From contig JAHDIE010000005.1 of the NCBI GenBank assembly GCA_020630955.1, positions 1-64,000 on the forward strand: a stretch of 64,000 nt of DNA, given 5' to 3'. Positions 45,482 to 53,015 of this stretch are shown in pieces. The DNA comes from Saprospiraceae bacterium. Lineage in GTDB: Bacteria; Bacteroidota; Bacteroidia; Chitinophagales; Saprospiraceae. The position numbers and the translations under genes are program-made. The number at the start of each line of letters is the position of its first letter. The stretch's first letter is position 1. The notes under the pieces are model-generated. The model worked only from the letters and a program-made list of their open reading frames with translations. It was not told the DNA's origin and made no database searches.

Positions 45482-45483
45482 TT

Positions 45484-45978
45484 ATGCAAATAAAATACAA
45501 ATACCTCATAATCATTCTTCTTGGGACAACAATATTTGCTTGTACCATTAGACCTCAATTTTCGATAATACCAGAACTGACTTATACTGGATTAAGTAGT
45601 AATTCTATGACCCAAAGCAGTGTTTTAGGAGATTCCATTTTCCTTTATTTTCAGTTTACAGATGGAGATGGCGATATTGGTGTTGCTGAATTCCAAAATG
45701 AATTTGACTTGATCATTACCGATAACAGAACAGGAAATGTATATGACAGATATAAAACACCCTTTGTGCCTGAACAAGGTGCTAGCAATGGCATTGAAGG
45801 TACAGTAAGTCTAAAATTATTTACAACTTGTTGTATTTTCAATGAATCCATTCCTCCATGTAGTGCTCCTCCTCAATTTCCAACAGATTCATTAACATTA
45901 GATATTCAGATGTTTGATCGAGCTGGAAATGCAAGTAATATCATCACTACAGAATTGATTACTCTGTTTTGTGATTAA
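45484..45978 (+). CDS. Small lipoprotein with DGDGDIG motif
   Basis: A 164-residue lipoprotein (signal ending TIFAC, Cys20). The mature part has FTDGDGDIGV and later DIQMFDRAGNASNI, in a probable beta-sandwich, plus a cysteine-rich segment (TTCCIFNESIPPC). I have seen this FxDGDGDIG pattern in short Bacteroidota lipoproteins but know no function. Its start is 2 nt from the divergent start of the LuxE-like gene. Confidence 0.82.
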   Translation: MQIKYKYLIIILLGTTIFACTIRPQFSIIPELTYTGLSSNSMTQSSVLGDSIFLYFQFTDGDGDIGVAEFQNEFDLIITDNRTGNVYDRYKTPFVPEQGASNGIEGTVSLKLFTTCCIFNESIPPCSAPPQFPTDSLTLDIQMFDRAGNASNIITTELITLFCD

Positions 45979-45983
45979 TATTT

Positions 45984-46325
45984 TCACAGTGAGGCTTTTA
46001 AAGCTTCTACTGTTTTTTTTGCATTTCCTACAAAAATTTTGTCATCAACAATAAACACAGGTCTCTTTAGAAAAGTGTATTCTTTTAATATATATTTCCT
46101 ATAATCTTTTTCAGAAAGTTTCATTTCATTCAATCCTAAAGACCTATACTTCATCGCCCTTCTATTGAAAAGTGCCTCATAGGACCCAAGTTTTTTTTGA
46201 AGCATGTCTAAAGTTTCTGCCGTGATGTTCTCCTCCTTTATATTCTGAACTTCATCAGTCCAATTTATTTCTTTGATAATTCTTTGACAGGTACTGCAGC
46301 TGTTTAAAATATATGCTTTCCTCAT
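45984..46325 (-). CDS. Spx/ArsC-family thioredoxin-fold protein
   Basis: A 113-residue cytoplasmic protein. The N-terminal motif SCSTCQRI gives Cys10 and Cys13 in a CxxC arrangement, and the C-terminal part has LKRPVFIVDDKIFVGNAKKTVEAL, as in ArsC-like and Spx-like proteins. Arsenate reductase activity needs further Cys/Arg residues that I cannot confirm, and no ars genes are near. A redox or regulatory role is possible. It is a single gene, convergent with the lipoprotein gene. Confidence 0.88.
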   Translation of the reverse strand: MRKAYILNSCSTCQRIIKEINWTDEVQNIKEENITAETLDMLQKKLGSYEALFNRRAMKYRSLGLNEMKLSEKDYRKYILKEYTFLKRPVFIVDDKIFVGNAKKTVEALKASL

Positions 46326-46367
46326 GATTAAATTTTATCTTGCATCAAAAGTAACTTCTTAGATCAA

Positions 46368-47219
46368 ATGAAAATAGCTGAATCGGAATTAATTATAAAT
46401 GAAGATGGATCAATCTATCATCTCAACCTGAAACCTGGCGAATTGTCTTCTTGTATCATTACAGTTGGGGATCAGAATCGAGTAGATAAGGTTGCGTCAT
46501 ATTTTGATAAAATTGAGCTTGTGGTGCAGAAAAGAGAGTTCAGAACCATCACAGGTTATTTAAAGGGGAAGAGACTAAGCGTAATATCTACAGGAATAGG
46601 AACAGATAACATTGATATTGTTTTAAATGAAATTGATGCTCTATTCAATATTGATTTACAAACTAGAGAAATCAAAACAGATAAAGTTTCATTGGACTTC
46701 ATAAGGATTGGGACTTCAGGTGCCATACAATCCGATATTCCCGTCGATTCTATCATGATTTCAAATGGTGCAATTGGAACAGATGGCTTGCTTAATTATT
46801 ATCATTACAAAGAAAGTAAGGAGCTCAAAAGACTTGACTTAGACATTTCAAACATTTATTGTTATTATGTAGAGGCAGATCATTTATTGGTTCAGCATTT
46901 CCAGGATAATCACATTCTCAACGGAATAACAGTTACCGCAAATGGATTCTATGGACCTCAAATGCGCACTCTTCGTCTTGAGCCCAATCAAAATGCGTGG
47001 CTCAATAAAATTGAATCATTATCTTTTGGTAGTCTTGTTGTTTCTAATCTTGAAATGGAAACCGCAGGAATTTTTGGATTGGCTAGATTATTAGGCCATA
47101 GAGCCATTTCCATAAATGCCTTGCTTGCAAATCGAAAGAATGGAATGTTTAGTAATAATCCTGAGGTAACTGAGACTCAAATGATAGAATGGGCGCTCAC
47201 GAAAATCGTCAATCTTTAA
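46368..47219 (+). CDS. Nucleoside phosphorylase (uridine/purine phosphorylase superfamily)
   Basis: A 283-residue cytoplasmic enzyme that splits nucleosides with phosphate to base and ribose-1-phosphate. Family landmarks: IITVGDQNRVDKVASYFD near the start (phosphate-binding GD), ISTGIGTDNIDIVLNEI, FIRIGTSGAIQ, and LEMETAGIFGLARLLG, which holds the ribose-contacting Glu-Met-Glu. Substrate preference is not clear, but the layout is nearer to uridine phosphorylase. It ends in a 4-nt convergent overlap with the aldolase gene. Confidence 0.88.
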   Translation: MKIAESELIINEDGSIYHLNLKPGELSSCIITVGDQNRVDKVASYFDKIELVVQKREFRTITGYLKGKRLSVISTGIGTDNIDIVLNEIDALFNIDLQTREIKTDKVSLDFIRIGTSGAIQSDIPVDSIMISNGAIGTDGLLNYYHYKESKELKRLDLDISNIYCYYVEADHLLVQHFQDNHILNGITVTANGFYGPQMRTLRLEPNQNAWLNKIESLSFGSLVVSNLEMETAGIFGLARLLGHRAISINALLANRKNGMFSNNPEVTETQMIEWALTKIVNL

Positions 47220-47872
47220 GCATTCGCTTTATGGTGATCCGCTAAGAACTTTTCGAGTCCGATGTCTGTCAAAGGGTGTTTCAATAACCCTAAGATTGGA
47301 GCCAACGGACAAGTTACCACATCTGCGCCTGCTGTAGCTGCTTGCACAATATGATTGGAATTTCGAATTGAGGCTGCTAAAATTTCAGTATCAAACATTT
47401 GAATTGCATACATTTCAGCTATTTGTCTTACTAATTCAACACCATCCCAGGTAATATCATCGATTCTACCAATAAATGGAGAAATGTATGTTGCTCCTGC
47501 TTTTGCAGCAATTAATGCTTGCCCCGCAGAAAAGATTAATGTGCAATTTGTGGGAATACCATTATCTCTACAGAAGCTTAAAGCTTTAATACCATCTTTG
47601 ATCATAGGTATTTTGATAACAATATTTGGCGCAATTTCCTTCAATTCCAACAATTCATCTTTCATTCCTTGGAAATCTGTTGAAATAACTTCGGCACTTA
47701 CATCGCCATCAACAAGATCACAGATCTTTTTATAGTGAGCAAGAATATTATCCCTTCCAGAAATTCCCTCTTTCGCCATTAAAGAAGGGTTAGTAGTTAC
47801 TCCGTCTAGGATTCCAAGCTCTTTTCCTTCTGCAATTTGATCAAGATTTGCTGTGTCAATGAAGAATTTCAT
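47216..47872 (-). CDS. Transaldolase-like / fructose-6-phosphate aldolase
   Basis: A 218-residue TIM-barrel aldolase of the short transaldolase (TalC/FSA) type. The Schiff-base lysine is Lys87 in NIVIKIPM. Other landmarks are FFIDTANL at the N-terminus, GVTTNPSLMAKEG (about 24-36), CTLIFSAGQALIAAKAGATYISPFIGRIDD, and the C-terminal DIGLEKFLADH. It may serve the non-oxidative pentose phosphate pathway as transaldolase or cleave fructose-6-phosphate; the sequence alone does not decide. Its start is 18 nt after the end of the SRP RNA gene on the same strand. Confidence 0.92.
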   Translation of the reverse strand: MKFFIDTANLDQIAEGKELGILDGVTTNPSLMAKEGISGRDNILAHYKKICDLVDGDVSAEVISTDFQGMKDELLELKEIAPNIVIKIPMIKDGIKALSFCRDNGIPTNCTLIFSAGQALIAAKAGATYISPFIGRIDDITWDGVELVRQIAEMYAIQMFDTEILAASIRNSNHIVQAATAGADVVTCPLAPILGLLKHPLTDIGLEKFLADHHKANA

Positions 47873-47890
47873 GTCTTATTGGTTTTAATT

Positions 47891-47989
47891 AAAAAAAGTG
47901 AGGAACTACACCATGTCGCTCAACCTCCTACCCTTGCTGCATTTCTGCCCTGGGGGAGTTCAGAAGGAGCTGACTGTATAGCCCTCACC
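47891..47989 (-). ncRNA. ffs: Signal recognition particle RNA (4.5S type)
   Basis: Read on the minus strand from about 47989, the RNA begins GGTGAGGGC and ends GTTCCTCAC followed by seven T residues; GTGAGG and CCTCAC close the long hairpin. The apical part is the conserved SRP core: CCCAGGGCAGAAATGCAGCAAGGG is split as CAGG, a GAAA tetraloop (plus strand 47942-47945) closed by GCA/TGC, and the AGCA bulge that binds Ffh. Length of about 92 nt before the T tract is right for the short bacterial form. Confidence 0.93.
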
Positions 47990-47994
47990 GGCTG

Positions 47995-48025
47995 CAAATG
48001 TAACATTCTAAAAAATATTAATCAA
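47995..48025 (-). promoter_or_regulatory. Promoter of the SRP RNA gene
   Basis: On the minus strand TTGA (48025-48022), a 19-nt spacer, and TACATTTG (48002-47995), an exact TAnnTTTG -7 box; the RNA starts about 6 nt later. The -33 element lies inside the 3' end of the pseudouridine synthase gene. Confidence 0.75.
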
Positions 48026-48713
48026 GAAAAGATTTATCTTCAAAATCAAAGAAGTTCCAAGGAGGCCTTTTGGGAGGCTTTGCGACTATCATGATAGTCG
48101 ATTTTTTAATCGGATGTTCAAATTCTATACTGAACGCATGAAGTCCTATTGATTTATCTTCAAGAGGAATTGAAGCACCATATTTAAGATCCCCTATCAA
48201 AGGACATCCCATCCTTGAGAATTGTGCTCTAATTTGATGTGGTCTACCTGTTATTGGTTCTGCTTTGAAAGCAAATACATTGTTAATTCTACTTAACAAA
48301 GAATATCTTGTTTCCGACTTTTTAGCATCTCCTTTCAATTTATCATATACATTGACCTTGTTTTTTTGTGCATTTTTTGAAATATAATGAACCAAAGTAC
48401 CTGAAAAATTATCCGCATTGTTATGGCTAAGCGCTATATAAGTCTTGCGTATCTTTTTTGTACGCCATAACTCATTCATTCTTGATAATCCTTTAGAAGT
48501 CCTTGCATAAATCGTTACTCCAGAAACTGGTCGATCTATTCTGTGTATAGTGCCCAAAAACACATCACCTGGTTTGTCATACTTTCGTTTGATGTATTTT
48601 TTAACTAAATCTGACATTGCCAAATCAGTCGTTGCATCACGCTGAACAAGTATGCCAGCTGGTTTGTTAACAGCTATTAAATGGTTATCCTCATAAATAA
48701 TATCAAATCTCAT
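48018..48713 (-). CDS. RluA-family pseudouridine synthase
   Basis: A 231-residue RNA-modifying enzyme that turns specific uridines to pseudouridine in rRNA or tRNA. The catalytic Asp60 lies in TIHRIDRPVSGVTIYA, and family segments IYEDNHLIAVNKPAGILVQ, GRPHQIRAQFSRMGCPLIGDLKYG are all present. There is no S4 domain, as in the short RluA-type members. The target cannot be told. The SRP RNA gene follows directly and its promoter begins inside this gene's end. Confidence 0.94.
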   Translation of the reverse strand: MRFDIIYEDNHLIAVNKPAGILVQRDATTDLAMSDLVKKYIKRKYDKPGDVFLGTIHRIDRPVSGVTIYARTSKGLSRMNELWRTKKIRKTYIALSHNNADNFSGTLVHYISKNAQKNKVNVYDKLKGDAKKSETRYSLLSRINNVFAFKAEPITGRPHQIRAQFSRMGCPLIGDLKYGASIPLEDKSIGLHAFSIEFEHPIKKSTIMIVAKPPKRPPWNFFDFEDKSFLD

Positions 48714-48760
48714 TATATTTCGATTTCATCAGCAACAATGATAGCCCAAATAATATCAAT

Positions 48761-49597
48761 ATGAAGCATTTAACTTTAGGATTTTCACCTTGTCCAAATG
48801 ATACATTCATTTTTGATGCATTAGTTCATCATAAAATTCAACATAACTACAATTTTGATACTCAGCTTGCCGATGTAGAGCAATTAAATGCATGGGCTTT
48901 CAAGAATAAACTTGCTATTACAAAATTAAGTTTCCATGCTTGGGCTTACCTAATGAAAGATTATCAAATGTTACCCTCAGGAGCTGCATTGGGATTTGGA
49001 GTTGGCCCTTTACTGATAAGTAAAAATCCTTTAACTGGGAGTGAATTGACTCAAGCAAAAATTGCCATACCAGGAAAATGGACTACTGCAAATTTTTTAA
49101 TGACAAACAGCTTTCCTTCAGCCACTAAAAAAGTTGAAATGCTTTTTTCAGAAATTGAAAACGCTGTTTTGGAAGGAAAATGTGATGCAGGAGTTATCAT
49201 CCATGAGAATCGATTTACCTATGCTGAAAAAGGCCTGCATCTTGTTCAAGATTTAGGGAAAGCTTGGGAAGACCAAACAGGAATGGCAATACCTTTAGGA
49301 GGAATTGCAATTAAAAGAAATCTTCCCAATGAAATTAAGCATGATATTGCTAAATTAATTAAATCATCAATCGAATATTCTATTAACCATCCTGCATCCC
49401 CAAAAACATATATCGCAGAACATGCTCAAGAAATGAATCCTGCAGTCATTCAAAAACATATAGACTTGTATGTAAATCAATTCAGTATAGATCTAGGTCA
49501 AGAAGGTATTAAAGCTATTGATGAAATGTTAAATGTCTTATTAAGAGAAAAATTAATATCTAATAAGGAAAAAGAACCAATTCTTAACTGCCTGTAA
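48761..49597 (+). CDS. mqnD: 1,4-dihydroxy-6-naphthoate synthase of the futalosine menaquinone pathway
   Basis: A 278-residue enzyme with the periplasmic-binding-protein-like fold. It makes 1,4-dihydroxy-6-naphthoate from cyclic de-hypoxanthine futalosine. The start LTLGFSPCPNDTFIFDALVH is diagnostic. VEQLNAWAFKNKLAITKLSFHA and GALGFGVGPLLISK follow, then the CDAGVIIHENRFTY segment with the catalytic-site His. Its presence suggests this organism makes menaquinone by the futalosine route; other mqn genes are outside the window. Confidence 0.95.
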   Translation: MKHLTLGFSPCPNDTFIFDALVHHKIQHNYNFDTQLADVEQLNAWAFKNKLAITKLSFHAWAYLMKDYQMLPSGAALGFGVGPLLISKNPLTGSELTQAKIAIPGKWTTANFLMTNSFPSATKKVEMLFSEIENAVLEGKCDAGVIIHENRFTYAEKGLHLVQDLGKAWEDQTGMAIPLGGIAIKRNLPNEIKHDIAKLIKSSIEYSINHPASPKTYIAEHAQEMNPAVIQKHIDLYVNQFSIDLGQEGIKAIDEMLNVLLREKLISNKEKEPILNCL

Positions 49598-49709
49598 TTC
49601 AGTCACTTAAATCAATTATTCTTTGGGCTTTGAATTTATAATTCAAGCCAGGAAAAAAAAGACAAAAACATATTATGATTTATAATAATATGTAATATCT
49701 TTACAATGT

Positions 49710-49775
49710 GTAAGTTTTGGTTATTAATTGTAAAATTCGTTTTTGCTCGTGATGTATTTCACGAGCATTTTTTTA
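49710..49775 (+). ncRNA. Tandem mini transcription unit A (candidate small RNA or leader)
   Basis: A TATCTTTA box (49696-49703) is followed 10 nt later by AGTTTTGGTTATTAA, shared exactly with unit B, and then by the hairpin TGCTCGTGA (49744-49752) / TCACGAGCA (49759-49767) and seven T residues (49768-49774). The predicted transcript is about 65 nt and stops 272 nt before alanine dehydrogenase. The biochemical role is unknown. A 36-codon frame starting ATG 49706 runs through the hairpin but is not preserved in unit B. Confidence 0.55.
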
Positions 49776-49865
49776 TTCAAAATTACCAATTGGTAAGTCT
49801 TAGCGATTTATATATTATAGAATAAATGCATATTTGGCATAAAACTTGGTATACATTGATTGAAT

Positions 49866-49925
49866 ATGAGTTTTGGTTATTAAATTGAGTAATGCCCGTG
49901 ATCCTCTCACGGGCTTTCTTTTTTC
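49866..49925 (+). ncRNA. Tandem mini transcription unit B (candidate small RNA or leader)
   Basis: Same build as unit A: TTTG at 49833-49836, a TACATTGA box (49852-49859), 10 nt later AGTTTTGGTTATTAA, then the hairpin GCCCGTGA (49894-49901) / TCACGGGC (49907-49914) and a T-rich tract to 49925. The stem core CGTGA/TCACG is shared with A while the outer pairs differ but stay paired. The remaining 120 nt to alanine dehydrogenase hold only a weak possible promoter (TATATTAG near 50010). Confidence 0.55.
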
Positions 49926-50046
49926 AGAAGTTTTTCGATTGTCTATTCTTTGGCCTTAAATTTTCTAATTTTAGCTTCTAGATAAGTCTTGCTTAATTAC
50001 TGGCATATGCTATATTAGCATTTTAACCAACCAACTACTTTAACCA

Positions 50047-51165
50047 ATGATAATAGGGATTCCTAAAGAGATAAAAAACAACGAAAATCGAGTTGCTTTA
50101 ACGCCCGCCGGTGCATTTGAATTAAATAAAAGAGGGCATGAAGTTTACGTTCAAAAAACAGCTGGTCTGGGATCTGGTTTTTCTGATTCTGACTATGAAG
50201 AGGCAGGTGCACAAATATTGCCAAGCATTGAAGATGTTTACGCTAAAGCTGAAATGATAATTAAAGTAAAAGAACCTATAGAGCAAGAATATAGTTTAAT
50301 AAAAGAAGACCAATTATTATTCACATATTTCCATTTTGCCTCCTATAAACCGCTTACCGAAGCAATGATTGAAAGCAAATCAGTGTGTTTGGCTTATGAA
50401 ACAGTTTTGGGTAAAAATCGGAGTTTGCCATTATTGGTGCCGATGTCCGAGGTAGCAGGAAGAATGGCGATACAGGAAGGAGCAAAGTATTTGGAAAAGC
50501 CTGAAGGTGGTCGTGGTGTTTTGTTGGGTGGCGTTCCAGGAGTACCTCCGGCTAAAGTTTTGATATTAGGAGGCGGAATTGTTGGTACGCAGGCTGCTAA
50601 AATGGCTGCAGGCTTAGGTGCCAATGTAACGATTCTGGACATTAGTCTAGATAGATTGCGGTATTTATCTGATGTGCTTCCAGCTAATGTTACAACAATG
50701 TTTTCCAACGAATACAATATAAGGCGCTTGATTATAAATCATGATTTGATTGTAGGTGCAGTATTGATTCCTGGGGCGAAAGCACCGAATCTAATAACAC
50801 GAGAAATGCTTAAAGAAATGCGTGCAGGAACGGTACTAGTGGATGTCGCAGTAGATCAAGGTGGCTGTATTGAAACTTGTAAACCAACCACACATGAAGA
50901 CCCAACATTTGTTATAGATGATATTGTTCATTATTGTGTTGCTAATATGCCTGGTGCTGTACCCTACACCTCGACAATAGCATTGACCAATGCTACACTA
51001 CCCTATGCTTTAAGATTAGCAGATAAAGGTTGGAAAGAAGCATGTTTAAATGATGCAAATCTAAAGGAAGGATTGAATGTAGTTAAAGGAAAGGTAGTAC
51101 ATAAAGGTGTTTCTGATGCTTTTGGACTTGATCTTGTCGATGTTAATACTTGTCTTGACAATTAA
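50047..51165 (+). CDS. ald: Alanine dehydrogenase
   Basis: Converts L-alanine to pyruvate and ammonia with NAD. At 372 residues it has the family length. Active-site residues are at their standard positions: Arg15 (NENRVALTP), Lys75 (IKVKEP) and His96 (FTYFHFAS). The NAD-binding part has VLILGGGIVGTQAAKMAAGLGANVTILD. Other landmarks are VDVAVDQGGCIET and the C-terminal VPYTSTIALTNATLPY. It has its own unit between the mini transcription units and the small HTH gene. Confidence 0.97.
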   Translation: MIIGIPKEIKNNENRVALTPAGAFELNKRGHEVYVQKTAGLGSGFSDSDYEEAGAQILPSIEDVYAKAEMIIKVKEPIEQEYSLIKEDQLLFTYFHFASYKPLTEAMIESKSVCLAYETVLGKNRSLPLLVPMSEVAGRMAIQEGAKYLEKPEGGRGVLLGGVPGVPPAKVLILGGGIVGTQAAKMAAGLGANVTILDISLDRLRYLSDVLPANVTTMFSNEYNIRRLIINHDLIVGAVLIPGAKAPNLITREMLKEMRAGTVLVDVAVDQGGCIETCKPTTHEDPTFVIDDIVHYCVANMPGAVPYTSTIALTNATLPYALRLADKGWKEACLNDANLKEGLNVVKGKVVHKGVSDAFGLDLVDVNTCLDN

Positions 51166-51283
51166 TTGGTGATTTACCAAAATATCAAAATTTAATTTCA
51201 GTTAATTTTTTGATTTTGAAATTCTTATCCCTATATTCATAATTATTAAGAATTTTCTAATTTCTCACCAAATCTTTGCACAT

Positions 51284-51544
51284 ATGAACATTACTTTTGA
51301 AGAACTAAGACGTATTAAACACAGTCTTCCAACTGGAAGTATTGCCAAAATAGCGGGTGAACTCAATTTAGAAGAGCAAACTGTCAGGAACTATTTTGGA
51401 GCTGCCAAGTTCGAAGATGGTTCTTTGGTAGGTAACCACATCCAGCCTGGCCCAAATGGAGGTATTGTTAATATAGAGGATCCACAAATTTTAAATGTGG
51501 CTCGAAGAATAATCATGAGTTCTGGTAACTCATCTGAAAATTAG
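51284..51544 (+). CDS. Small HTH-like DNA-binding protein
   Basis: Eighty-six residues. Residues 4-50 form a predicted helix-turn-helix (FEELRRIKHSLPTGSIAKIAGELNLEEQTVRNYFG), followed by GPNGGIVNIEDPQILNVARRIIMSSG. I have a memory of this compact protein as conserved in Bacteroidota, with no assigned function. It has its own terminator, so it is a single-gene unit. It could control its neighbours ald or rocD, but this is inference. Confidence 0.85.
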   Translation: MNITFEELRRIKHSLPTGSIAKIAGELNLEEQTVRNYFGAAKFEDGSLVGNHIQPGPNGGIVNIEDPQILNVARRIIMSSGNSSEN

Positions 51545-51575
51545 TGTTTGTTTAATGTTTATTATTGTTTGTGAA

Positions 51576-51608
51576 AGTAGTGAGTTGAAAAACTCACTAC
51601 TTTTTTTT
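51576..51608 (+). terminator. Terminator of the small HTH gene
   Basis: AGTAGTGAGTT (51576-51586), loop GAAA, AACTCACTACT (51591-51601), followed by a run of T residues to 51608. An 11-bp perfect stem. Confidence 0.95.
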
Positions 51609-51656
51609 GTCCCCAAATCCAAAGAATAAATCTTATTTTTGGTAAAAATTATACCA

Positions 51657-52928
51657 ATGATTGACACATACAGTTCTCAGCATTTAATGGAAATGGAAGA
51701 CAAATATGGAGCCCATAATTATCATCCTTTACCAGTGGTTTTATCGAAAGGAGAAGGAGTATATGTTTGGGATGTAGAAGGGAAAAAATATTTTGATTTC
51801 TTAAGTGCTTATTCAGCTGTTAATCAAGGCCATTGTCACCCAAGAATAATTAATGCACTCACTACCCAAGCAAAAGAACTAACACTCACCTCTAGAGCTT
51901 TTTATAACGATATGTTGGGTAAATATGAAAAGTATTTAACTGAGTATTTCGGATACAACAAAGTGTTACCGATTAATACGGGTGTGGAAGCGGTTGAAAC
52001 AGCATTGAAAGTCTGCAGAAAATGGGCTTATGAGAAGAAAGGCATTGAAACCAATAAAGCTAAGATAATATTCGCTCATGGTAACTTTCATGGCAGAACA
52101 TTGGCTGTGATTTCTGCATCCGTAGATCCTACCGCTACCAAAGGATTTGGGCCATTTATTCCTGGTATTGAAGTTATCCCATACAATGATTTAGAAGCTT
52201 TGGAAGTTGCACTTAAAGATCCAAATACTGCTGGATTTATTGTTGAACCAATTCAGGGTGAAGCTGGAGTTTTTGTTCCTGATGAAGGATATTTGGAAAA
52301 AGCACATGCATTATGTAAAGCAAACAATGTGCTATTTATTGCTGACGAAGTTCAAACTGGAATAGCAAGAACTGGCAAGTTATTGGCGACCTGTTTGGAT
52401 GATTGTAAGTGCTCTGGTGCATGTTCTCCTAATAGAAAAGCAAAACCAGATATATTGATACTAGGAAAAGCACTTTCGGGTGGCGTCTTCCCAGTTTCTG
52501 CTGTGTTGGCAGATGATGAAGTGATGATGTGTATCAAGCCAGGAGAACATGGATCCACTTTTGGAGGCAATCCACTTGCATGTGCAGTTGCCATGGCTGC
52601 ATTGGAAGTTGTCAAAGATGAAAATTTAGCAGATAATGCTCAAAGAATGGGCGAAATATTTCGAAATAGAATGCAAATATTGGTTGATAAATCCGATTTG
52701 GTAAGTTTGGTGCGAGGAAGGGGGCTTTTAAATGCAATTGTCATCAACGATTCGGAAGAAAGTAAAACAGCCTGGAACATTTGTATGGCACTTCGAGATA
52801 ATGGCTTATTGGCCAAACCTACCCATGGGAATATAATTCGTTTTGCACCTCCTTTGGTAATTAATGAATCTCAATTACATGAATGTTGTGATATTATTGA
52901 GAAAACCATTTTGGAGTTTAAAATCTAA
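51657..52928 (+). CDS. rocD: Ornithine aminotransferase
   Basis: A PLP enzyme moving the delta-amino group of ornithine to 2-oxoglutarate, giving glutamate-5-semialdehyde. The ATG at 51657 gives 423 residues; a TTG six codons earlier is less likely. Class III transaminase landmarks: [49 protein letters not shown] and the PLP lysine Lys271 ([17 protein letters not shown]). Between RTGKLLAT and KPDILILG there is an insertion with Cys246, Cys250, Cys252 and Cys256 (C-x3-C-x-C-x3-C), which the classical enzyme lacks. It links to pruA and gdhA in ornithine/proline/glutamate metabolism. Confidence 0.95.
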   Translation: MIDTYSSQHLMEMEDKYGAHNYHPLPVVLSKGEGVYVWDVEGKKYFDFLSAYSAVNQGHCHPRIINALTTQAKELTLTSRAFYNDMLGKYEKYLTEYFGYNKVLPINTGVEAVETALKVCRKWAYEKKGIETNKAKIIFAHGNFHGRTLAVISASVDPTATKGFGPFIPGIEVIPYNDLEALEVALKDPNTAGFIVEPIQGEAGVFVPDEGYLEKAHALCKANNVLFIADEVQTGIARTGKLLATCLDDCKCSGACSPNRKAKPDILILGKALSGGVFPVSAVLADDEVMMCIKPGEHGSTFGGNPLACAVAMAALEVVKDENLADNAQRMGEIFRNRMQILVDKSDLVSLVRGRGLLNAIVINDSEESKTAWNICMALRDNGLLAKPTHGNIIRFAPPLVINESQLHECCDIIEKTILEFKI

Positions 52929-52974
52929 GAAGCTTAAAACCAATGTTTTAAATACATATTAGATAAATCTTTAA

Positions 52975-52982
52975 TATCTTTG
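52975..52982 (+). promoter_or_regulatory. -7 box of the TPR-barrel-rhomboid operon
   Basis: TATCTTTG, an exact TAnnTTTG match, 33 nt before the ATG at 53016. No perfect TTTG at -33; TGTTTTA near 52945 may serve. Confidence 0.5.
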
Positions 52983-53015
52983 TTTTGTATTTTTGGGATG
53001 ACAAAACATTGATTT

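Noticed and set aside
45984-46325. Arsenate reductase call for the Spx/ArsC-like protein
   Set aside because: No other ars genes are present and the CxxC pattern fits the wider Spx-like family, so the narrower name is not supported.
47837-48094. An 85-codon plus-strand open frame
   Set aside because: It covers the SRP RNA on the other strand and parts of two real genes; its sequence has no protein-like features.
49706-49816. A 36-codon frame (starting MCKFWLLI) through mini unit A as a protein
   Set aside because: It runs through the terminator hairpin, and the same frame in unit B stops before the hairpin; conservation is in the RNA structure.
49866-49883. Pentapeptide frame MSFGY in mini unit B
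   Set aside because: The matching position in unit A is GTA, not a start codon, so the peptide is not conserved.
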